Assembly: GCA_020137815.1 (NCBI GenBank)
Contig: CM035353.1
Coordinates: 1,947,459-2,011,458 of the forward strand
Length of the DNA: 64,000 nucleotides
DNA from: Hormiphora californensis
Lineage: Eukaryota > Ctenophora > Tentaculata > Cydippida > Pleurobrachiidae
Reading direction: 5' to 3'
Of the stretch, positions 55,521-64,000 are shown one piece after another. A program made the position numbers and the translations under genes. Every line of letters starts with the position of its first letter. The first letter of the stretch is position 1. Below the pieces are notes generated by a model. The model was not told the origin of the DNA and ran no database searches. It saw only the letters and a program-made list of their open reading frames with translations.

Positions 55521-56060
55521 TCCAGGAGATTATATATATATTACCGGGGGGGGGACCCTATATCCTCGGGTTATTTGTACTTCTGAAATGTGTGTTTTAC
55601 TATTTTAAAAGGAGAGAGAGAGAGAGAGAGAGGAAGAAGTGAGAGAGAAGAGAGAGAGAGAGAGAGGAGAAAAAGGGGAGAGAAAAGGGAAAAGAGAAAA
55701 GAGAGAAAAAAGGGGAAAAGGGGAGGAAAAGACGGGGGAAAGGGGGGGGGCCCCTTTTTCCTTTCTTTTCTTTCCCACTCCCCCCCCCTCGCCCCTTTTT
55801 TTTTCGGGGAAAAAGGGGATGGCAGTAGTTAAGTGGATAGAGTAGGGTTAAGAAGGGAAAAAAGTGGCTGGGGGGGCCTTTCTTCAGGGGTTTCCCCCTT
55901 CGGGGGGCGGGGGGGGTTTTGAAACGGCCGCAGGATGTGGAATGGGTTAGGATCCCGCCCTTTTTACAAAAGGGAAATAGATATAAAAACTGAGAAAAAG
56001 CAGGGGGTTAAAGTTTGGGGGGGGGGAATATGTTTTAGAAAGTTGGGTTCCCCCCCCCCC
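55521..56060. other. GA tract and poorly resolved sequence
   Basis: After GA repeats (55610-55670) the sequence consists of long A and G homopolymer mixtures and G/C runs, typical of weak consensus. Confidence 0.45.
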
Positions 56061-56353
56061 CCCTGCATATAATAATAACCTGTTCTGGCTCTTTTATGCA
56101 GGGCCCGGCTAGCACTGCCCTTTGTTTTGTTTCTCGCTCTATTATTCTTGCAATCATAACTCTGCAGTTTTGGATTGCAAAATGATAGAGAGAAAAATAA
56201 AAACGTGTAGGTAGGTTTACCAAATATTGTGAATACTTTCCTCTCTCTCCCTGAAAAGGTGGTCACTAATTCGAATCAATCATACATTTTGTGTGCCAAA
56301 ATATATGAAATACTAAATTAAACACACAGTGTCGTGGAATTTGAAGTAAATGA

Positions 56354-56449
56354 CATGTTTTGCAATGACAAATCCAAACAAATGATTTAATGTCATAAAA
56401 TTAAAGCAGCTAATCATGTTCATTGTTTGGATTTGTCGTTTCAAAACAT
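56354..56449. repeat. 96-bp inverted repeat
   Basis: ATGTTTTGCAATGACAAATC and CAAACAA are mirrored by TTGTTTGGATTTGTCGTTTC and AAAACAT, with a 40-bp AT-rich centre. It may be a small MITE. Confidence 0.6.
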
Positions 56450-56564
56450 ATATATTTTTACATAACATTCCACCATATAACATCACAGGTTTGTTTAGCC
56501 GAAACTACCTTTTTAATTAAATCTGTCTTTACACAACATGTCCCTAACCACACCCAAAATACAG

Positions 56565-56677
56565 CGGCCACCGCCTATACCATCACGGGTTCCTTATCGT
56601 CTAGGGGAGGGCAGCCAATTCTCCTTTATCAAGATGGGAGCTTCTCTCTGGCTCAGGTCGACATGGCCTGTTACCTG
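56565..56677 (+). CDS. Possible plus-strand exon
   Basis: Following ATACAG, 113 bp read ATAYTITGSLSSRGGQPILL and DGSFSLAQVDMACYL up to a GTATTT site (phase 1 to 0). Composition is protein-like; no family is recognised and no partner exon was found. Confidence 0.3.
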
Positions 56678-56699
56678 GTATTTTTCTGACAAAGATAGG

Positions 56700-57163
56700 A
56701 GCTATAAACATGACTTTGACCGTCTCACTCTTTCTCTCACCCGCTTTCTTTCTCTCACTCTCTCCCTCTCTCTCTTCTCACTCACTCACACACTTTCTCT
56801 CGCTGATCGCTCTCACCCTCTCTCAGTCTCACTTTCTCTAGTCTCTCTCCAACATAACAAGATAGGACCAACTGAGGCACAGGGCGAGATAGAATACCTT
56901 TCAGAAAACCTCCCTCTCTGTCTCTGTCACTCATGTGGGAATATGTAGGTTGAGCAGCTGGGTCGTCGACCTCGCCCTATCGCACCACGTGAAGGCACCC
57001 CACTGGCAATATGCCAACTTTGATATGTGCCACCTGTTATACCAGGCAAGGGAAGAATGTTGAAAGTTCCAATGAGATCACCGAGAGAGGGAGAGAGAGA
57101 GAGAGTAGTGAGTGATAGAGAGGGGGAGAGTGAGTGATCGAGTGAGTGATAGAGTGAGTGTGT

Positions 57164-57235
<72 letters not shown>

Positions 57236-57240
57236 GGAAG
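56700..57240. repeat. CT and GA simple repeats
   Basis: CT-rich sequence (56725-56855) and GA tracts (57083-57240) dominate. No gene is visible. Confidence 0.7.
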
Positions 57241-57411
57241 GGAGAGAGGTGCCATTATTTGATGAGATCTCTACCGTGGCTCTCTATACAATAATGATAT
57301 CGATATTCCAGACATTCCAGTTGACGCTTGACTCAAGTCAATCTCCAGGAAGATCGTCAATTCTACTACACTATCAATGCGATATTTCAGAGGGGGTGAT
57401 AATTTACCGCG

Positions 57412-57437
57412 ACTGCTGCTGCTGCTGCTGCTGCTGC
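57412..57437. repeat. (CTG)8 trinucleotide repeat
   Basis: Eight or nine CTG units just outside the possible last exon at 57455-57584. Confidence 0.85.
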
Positions 57438-57454
57438 AGTGTGTTCTAGAATGA

Positions 57455-57584
57455 TCATCTAGACCATCTGTGGGTCATATCATATCCTTCTAGAACTCTC
57501 TGTCCACGGTATGACTGTGGAATTGAATCAGGGGTTACCATGAATACTGACGTCTCGGTCGATCCCAAGGAAGGGTCTTCCAAA
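57455..57584 (-). CDS. Possible terminal exon on the minus strand
   Basis: After TTTCTTTCGAG the frame reads LEDPSLGSTETSVFMVTPDS and QRVLEGYDMTHRWSR and then stops. The acceptor is plausible and the composition is protein-like. No upstream exon was found. Confidence 0.35.
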
Positions 57585-58195
57585 CTCGAAAGAAAGCATT
57601 TATTAATCCAAAGCTGGGAAAAATTCCAAAGTCTGTTTTTCCTTATACATCGTATCTTTTCCAATTTTACAGAATTTAATAGCTGGGTACAAACAAGTAC
57701 AAACTGAGTTTTGGCAGACGGCCATCATGTTAGGGGCCTCAATTGTTCTTGGGACACACCTGCATGTCGAGACACGCACTGTGCTCCACTAACGTCTCGG
57801 TTCGATGGTCGCTTGTTACATGTCGTGGATGCTGCAGTGTGCACTGTATGATGCAGTGATGGTTTCATTTTTAAAACAACGCTGCACAGTGTACCGTTTT
57901 CTGAATTTAGGCAGCTCTCCTCCCCGGCTCAACAATTAAGGGGGGAAGTAAGGTGCTCTTCCTCATTTACTGACAGACATAACTTCCTGCAGTATCTCAA
58001 AGTATTTCAGACAGGGGTCACAAATGGCATCGAAATCGTTCGAGGATTTAACCATTTATCGAGGGTAACCTTTCAAAACCCGCCCAATCAAATGAAACTT
58101 GCGTTGAGGGTGGGGTTTGGACAGTTGATGAAATGAAATGAAAAAAAAATGCTCCATGGAACTATCAAATAGAATAGGCTATTATATGACAAAGG
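57585..58195. other. No gene recognised
   Basis: Mixed sequence without exons or repeats that can be supported. Confidence 0.35.
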
Positions 58196-58982
58196 TTGGC
58201 ATATTTAAGCCTTTTTTGGACCGGTAATGAAAAAAAAGGTGATGTTGGCAAATTTTACGACAGAAAAGTAAGGGGGCCAGCTCCCCAAAAAAACGGCGGG
58301 GGCTTTTGCTTCCAAAACCCCCCCGGTGCAGTAGAAGGGGGGTTTTTTAAACAGCCTGCCTCTGCCTTCCCCCCCGTCCTAAACGTTTTCCCCCCTCTCC
58401 CTTTTTTCCCTTTCCCTTCCTCCCCCCTTTCCCCCATTCCACCCTATCCTCCCCCCGCCCCCCCTTACCCCCCCAAAAACCCCCCCATGTGAAAAGAAAC
58501 CCAAAATAGAAAAAAAAAACGATTCCCCTCCCCTTTTCCCCCCCCCTTTTCCCCCCCCCTTCCTCCTTTCCCCCACCCATTTTTCTTTTCTCCCCTTTCC
58601 CCCCCCCAAAACCCCCCTCTCTCTCCTCCTCTCCTCTCCCTCCTACCTCCTTTTTTTTTTTACCTCTCTTTCACTTTACCTCTCTTTTCCTTGCCCAGCA
58701 AGCAGCAAATTCAAGTTTGTCTGTAACTGTGCACACTACCGTTGACCATCCGTGCCGTTCGACTCAGAGAGAGAACAAGAAAGAGAGCAAAAGAGGAGAG
58801 AGAGAGAAGAGGGAGAGAGAAAAAAGGGAGAGAGAGAGGGAGAGGGGAGAGAGAGAGGAGAGAACACAGACCACACGCACCAAAAATTTCCCCACAAAAA
58901 GCTTTATAAAAGGGGACTGGGAAAAAACTCAATAAGTGCTGGGGGGGACATGAATAGGGTATCTTGGGTACCCCCCCAACCC

Positions 58983-59019
<37 letters not shown>

Positions 59020-60240
59020 CTCCTCTCTCTCTCTCTCCTCTCTCTCCGCTTTTTTCCTCTTCCTCTCTCCTCTTCCCTTTTCCCCTCTAACTCAAAAAAA
59101 GGGGGTACTTTGAAAAGTGTTTTGAGAACGGTACATTGAAAAAAAGTGTTACAAAATCAAGATTTCCATACAGTGATTTTAGTTTCCTGGGAAACTGCCA
59201 ATTAGATTTGAGAAGGACGATAGGAAAAAAAGAAAACCGTTTGTTTGCAAAAGGTTTTTTTCAAAGTTTTTTTCTTTGGAGGTAAAATTTGGGGGAGGTA
59301 AATTTAAACTTTTAGGATTTCTTAATTCCCAAAATGGGAAATTATTCCGGTTTTTTTTGCCCGTACCTTTTAAATTTTTAATCATTTCCGAAATAAAAAA
59401 CTTGGGGGCGGGAAAAAAAATTTTTCCTCAATTTTTTTCCTCTTTTCCTTCTCCTTTCCCCCCTTTCCCCCCTATTCCCCCTTCCCATCCTTCCACTCCC
59501 TTTTTCCCCCTTCTCTTTCTCCCCTTTCCTTTTCTCTTCCCCTTTTAAAAATCCTCCTTTTTTCCTCATCCCCCCCCTCTTTCCCCCTTTTTAACCAATT
59601 TTTTTTTTTTTTAAACCCCCCCCCCCCCCATTTTTTTCCCCTTTTTTTCCCCGGGGGGGGGGGGGGTTTTTTTTTTTTTTTATGAACTTTGGGGAATTAT
59701 TTAAAAGGGTTCCCCAATTTTGTAAACTTCAGATTTTCTGAGATCACCACATTCCCCTTTTTGGAAACCAAAAAAAACTGGGGGTTCAAGAACTTTTTTT
59801 TGAAAATCTGGGCCGTTTTTTTTTAAAAAAAGGAAAAACCCCAAAAACCCAAAAAAAAGAAAAGGGGAAAAGGAAGAAACCCCATTTTGGGGAAGGGGGA
59901 AAAAAAAAAAAAAAAAAAGGGGGGGGGAAAAGAGGGGAAGAGGAGGAAGAGGAGGAGAAAGGGAGGGAAAACCCGAGGTGCAAAACTTGCGTGGCAAGGA
60001 AAAAAAGGACCCCATTGATTTGGCCTAAAAGACCTTAGGGCCGGGGTGGGGAAAAACGAAAAAGGGGGACCGGGGGAATTTACGGTCATTTTTTTTAAAG
60101 GGGAAATTATATGATTTTATATTTTTTAAATTTTGGGGTTTTGTTTAATAACAAAAAAGGATTTTTAATTAAAAATTTTGGAAAAAATTTTAAAAATTAT
60201 TTAAATTAAGGGTCAGAATTTCACAATATGATACTTTCTA
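58196..60240. other. Poorly resolved homopolymer-rich zone
   Basis: Runs of C, G, A and T dominate, including CCCCCCCCCC followed by TTTTTTT and G runs near 59657. GA/CT tracts (58790-58865, 58983-59060) lie within. Frames here are not coding. It resembles low-quality consensus beside GA repeats. Confidence 0.5.
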
Positions 60241-61646
60241 TTCAGTTTCATCATCAAAATGACATTAGCTTTCGATTTAATTAGCTAATTGGCATTTTAA
60301 TGAAGCGGGGCAATTCGGACAATTTGGGGCAATTCGGACGAAAAAATCGGGGGCAATTCGGTCATAATCCAGATTGCCCCATGGGGCAATTTGGACTAGA
60401 CCAAATTGCCCCATGGGGCAAATTGGTTAAAACAAATTGGCCTCATGGCGCCATTATACTCGTTTCTATGGTAACCATAGACAACCTACTTTCATAATTA
60501 TCCTATTCAATCAATATAGATGGCTAAACTGAGTAAATAGACCAAAAAATAGAAAAAAGGCGCATTTTACAACCAATTTCTCTGGTTGCCAAGGTAACAA
60601 GTCAATACATGGTGTGGCATTCGATAAACCAACTTCATAGGGTGCTCCAGAATATCTAGGACTGGTGCTTTGATGACCAAAAGTAGTGTTTTATCATGAT
60701 AATCATCCATATGCAGCTGATATAACTGAATAAAGGGATAAATTTCAGGCTAACTTAGAGCAATAGGCATACATTTGATAACCAAAGCCCCTGACTGGCT
60801 GGTAACTGAAGGTAGTCTGATGTCTCATTGTGACTCACAATCATGTTTAAATAATCGATAGTCTAATAATACGGATGTAATGGGTGAATTTGGAGCAAGA
60901 AAATAGTACATTAATGCAAATTCGCCGGTTACTATGGTAACAAACTCCGTTGCTATAGTAACCCCAGGGAATTGCATTGAGTGGGAATCGGCCACTAACA
61001 TGATTAATTAGACTGGATCCCCATAATAGTAATTTCTGGCCTTGTAAGCACCTGAAAACACAAACAGCATTCCTTTGAAAACCGTAGCTTTATTTGTGGT
61101 TTTTTATCTTTGATGTCGATTTTCTCAAAAACCCTATTTGGGATTAGATTAAATCTTTTTCTAATCGACTAGGCTAATCCTGAGCTTTCGAAAATGCACC
61201 CTATAGATATAGATCTGATGAACACTTAATTTTTTGGTTAATTAGGCTAATTACTACTTAATTAACTAATTTTGAAAAAAGGAATAGCACGGGATACTAA
61301 ATTACTAGATGACTGAAAAGTTTGAAATCGATATCTCAAAAACTGTGGCTACAATCTAAGTTTGTCCAAATAGCCCCAACCTCGGTCTGATTTACATCAC
61401 AGATTTACAGCTGGGGCAATGTGGTGTGTCGCGGTCACGTGATTGAATGCGCGCATTGTGATTGGTCTAGAAGCCACTAGTCCAAATTGCCCCGTGTCTC
61501 GCGATCAAAAATATTCCGACTTACCTTCATTAACAAGGTTAATTAGCTATCTAAAAGTTATGTTTTCGATTCAAATTTGTTCTGAGGCTCAAGATAAAGG
61601 TTCAGTTGCACAAATTGAGTAACTAACTAATTGATTAAGTAAATTA
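60241..61646. other. AT-rich region with CAAATTGCCCCATGGGGCAATT motifs
   Basis: Near 60300-60430 and again at 61480-61510 the motif AATTGCCCC/GGGGCAATT recurs, with TTAATGAAG nearby in opposite orientations. This may mark a degenerate mobile element of about 1.2 kb. No gene is seen inside; it runs into the LINE remnant. Confidence 0.35.
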
Positions 61647-61910
61647 ATGGCTCTTGAAATACCAATTGAATGCCAAAACCGTCCAAATTACCCCGGTCTA
61701 CCCTACCAAGAACTACGGAGAGAGATCACGAGAATTTGGGAGCTCAAAAAGGCCACGGTCATTCCCATCGTGATTGGAGCTCTTGGCGGAGTTAGCCCCC
61801 GACTGGAGAAGTACTTGCAGGCTATAACCCGGCAAATCTACCCCTCACAGCTCCAAAAATCAGTCCTCTTCAACTCGATGAACACGCTCCGGAAAGTTCT
61901 CGACATGTAA
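61647..61910 (+). pseudogene. Non-LTR retrotransposon reverse-transcriptase C-terminal end
   Basis: The frame reads ALEIPIECQNRPNYPG, then WELKKATVIPIVIGALGGVS, LEKYLQAI and NTLRKVLDM followed by a stop. The sequence VIPIVIGALG and the final LRKVL are typical of the C-terminal end of LINE-type reverse transcriptases. The catalytic part is absent, so it is a 5'-truncated copy. The N-terminal start codon is incidental. Confidence 0.75.
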
Positions 61911-62342
61911 TCAGCCTCCGGATACCCCATGGATTGCCCCCCCCCCCCCCATTTTGTATTTTCACCCGTTCCTGCTTGTTTTTAGGCTGCCTTAGATCCC
62001 GTTCCAGAAATTTGCTTCTTCGGCTCCTGATAGGTTGAATCTTCTTAGTCTCCGTTGCAGAAGGTTGGGCTTCTTTCCAGATAGTTTAGAAGGTCTTGTG
62101 CTCCGTCACCATGAGCTTTATTCCCCCTTGTTTATTTTTATCCTTACTTTACCCCATATGTACATTGTTCAACATACCCTTATGTACATTGTTCTACCTA
62201 CCATTACTCCGCAGGCCCTCCGGGCCCTCAGATCCAACAGGATCCGGGCTCGGGGGATTTAACCCTGCTCTCGCACGGGGCCTTACGGCCCCGTGTGGGA
62301 GTGGTGCGTGTAGTGGACCGAGAGAGAGAGAGAGAGAGAGAT
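61911..62342 (+). mobile_element. LINE 3' untranslated tail
   Basis: After the stop come a C run, pyrimidine-rich sequence, GCAGGCCCTCCGGGCCCTCA and the hairpin GCACGGGGCCTTACGGCCCC followed by GTGTG. A GA repeat (62318-62341) ends it, probably the element's simple-repeat tail. Confidence 0.5.
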
Positions 62343-64000
62343 GATTCCTAGGAATACTGGCTGAGTTACGAGTTGAGTATTGAGTATCTTTTCCGTGCTA
62401 TTCCCAATCAGATAGTTCCACGGAAATTGTCACTACACACTACACCCCCCCCCCCATTTCTTGTATACGTGTTACTTGGAAAGACAATAAAAGAACGACC
62501 AATATGTACTTTGTTGCCCATGGCTGACAATGCATATTGTAACAGCTGTCATTATATCACGTGGTTTAACCATCCTTTCTTTCACACACCAGGTGCGACA
62601 CTAAAATGAAACATTCACAAGTCACAATTCTAAGGGACGCACAATATTTAATAATTTTAACGCGACAAGAATACTGCCCACTATACCACCCCCCATCCCC
62701 TCATATTTCTACATGAGAGATGTATCAGCTTTACTTTGAAATGTAAATGTAGAAGGGACAAAAAGATGAGGCGGGGGAATATATATATTTGCATTATGTT
62801 AAGAGGGGATGGGCATCATTAAATATTATATGTGGGGATGAATGCGTGTATGCCCCTTCCGGCTCCACTCTTTGGCAAGGTGCCAAACTGAATTAGGACA
62901 AGAGTTATCCTGTGTGAATCAGGACAATTTACTTTTGCTACTTTCCTAATCGAAAGTGGGCCCACTTTCGAGTACGAAAGTAGCAAAAGTGTCTCCGGCC
63001 CAGTCCCCCCCCCCCCCCCCCCCGTCTGATGTGATGCTAATAACGTCATGGCAGACTGTTACAAATATGTGTTAAGATAAGGAATTTTGCCTTTCGCATA
63101 CATCACATAATGTGATGATTTAAGATGGTTTTTTACGTATGTCGCGTGACCGACATTTAATACAGTTTCTCTATTTATATTTCGACTGTATGGCGGCCGT
63201 GTATATGGAATAATTATGGTCAAACATTACGGAACAATGAATGTAAAATTAGTTGATAGAATGGGGACTGAGTTAGTTTAAAGAATGTTGCCGTTTTGGA
63301 CTGAGTTAGTCTGAAGAATGGGGCTGTTTTACCAAAATTCAGTCATGTCAGGTTGTAAAACCCGTTATTCTCTGCTAGACGAACGTTCGCTAGATGACTT
63401 AACCGTTAACGCTGCAAAACCTGTCAGATATTGCTAGGGCAATGATGATTTAACCACCCTGCAAAAAAAACATCTGGTTTGCGATTTTGGCAGTAGATGT
63501 GACGGCAGATGGTAGGGGCATTGATAGATTTATGGGTCCTTGGATGTAAGCCAAAAACATGCTCTCCCGCAACATGCTCCCGCTCTCTCAGCCCCCCTCT
63601 CCCGCCGTTATAGGAACCACGTTCTAGCTCTCGCTCTCTCTCTCTCGCGGGCCGTTACCAAAACATCGAGAGGGTCTACACCATCCGGGCATAACCTTTA
63701 CAAAGCACATCACCTTGCTACGAAACTTTGTTGCCATCGCGCGCGCGTTCTAACTCCGCGCGGACTGTGGGGGTGTGTCATATCAGTGTATTTTGTGATT
63801 TGGTATTTAGCTTTCCCACGGTTGATCGATTAGATGATTTATAGGGCATGTATGGTATGCGGGTATAGGTAGTCCGTCTCTAATCTTCAAACCTGCTCTT
63901 AACATGCAGTAATCTCTTTCTCTGAGAGAAAGAATGTAGACTCATAACATCATGGCTATTTGCATGCATTAAACCTGGGGAATGTTGAGTGATAATATGT
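62343..64000. other. No gene recognised; C runs and one hairpin
   Basis: C runs occur at 62446-62457 and 63005-63023. A CT tract and GCGCGCGCG lie near 63635-63750. The open frame at 63540-63833 lacks splice context or a domain. Confidence 0.35.
62931..62990. repeat. 60-bp perfect hairpin with nested palindrome
   Basis: ACTTTTGCTACTTTC (62931-62945) pairs exactly with GAAAGTAGCAAAAGT (62976-62990). Between them CGAAAGTGGGCCCACTTTCG is itself a perfect palindrome. It is unrelated to neighbouring repeats. Confidence 0.85.

Overview
The window looks like intron-rich invertebrate nuclear DNA. Its genes encode secreted or receptor proteins built from EGF, YWTD, LDLa, CCP, 7TM and EF-hand modules, with GT-AG introns. 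It is full of DNA-transposon MITEs, fold-back elements, minisatellites and GA/CT, CA and CTGT microsatellites. Fragments of a non-LTR retrotransposon and a 100-N gap are also present. An early-branching animal such as a sponge or cnidarian fits, but the species cannot be named from the sequence. Exons were located by hand from reading frame, splice sites and codon phase, so exact ends are predictions.

The backbone is a large minus-strand LDL-receptor-related (LRP-like) gene. It is read from about 39.5 kb down to about 13.3 kb and possibly to 0.9 kb. It contains EGF modules and three YWTD beta-propellers, and nearly every neighbouring exon pair agrees in phase. Two propeller exons are not found; one probably lies in poorly resolved sequence at 15.5-16.5 kb.

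Three plus-strand genes sit inside introns of this gene. They are a secreted CCP/sushi protein (11166-12595), an LDLa-repeat receptor with a seven-helix domain (18697-24190) and an EF-hand protein (ends 32499). The first of these is nested only if the LRP-like gene continues to the exons at 7.9-0.9 kb.

Mobile DNA fills the introns. There is a 4.7-kb element with long inverted ends, made of about 10-bp GGCGCC/GGCGAC units and flanked by an 8-bp target duplication. A 108-bp hAT-like MITE family has nine copies. Pogo-like MITEs and fold-back elements of 0.37, 1.28, 1.30, 1.38 and 1.64 kb are also present, the last one splitting an exon. Several minisatellites are tandem copies of the adjoining 3' splice site (branch region, pyrimidine tract and AG); four such arrays abut exons at 1006, 7917, 14257 and 29641.

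From 40 to 64 kb few genes can be read. This part holds the N gap, long microsatellites, a LINE ORF1-like reading frame (44477-45760), a LINE reverse-transcriptase 3' end (61647-61910), a handful of possible exons, and stretches at 41.0-42.3, 55.5-56.05 and 58.2-60.2 kb that look like poor consensus sequence.
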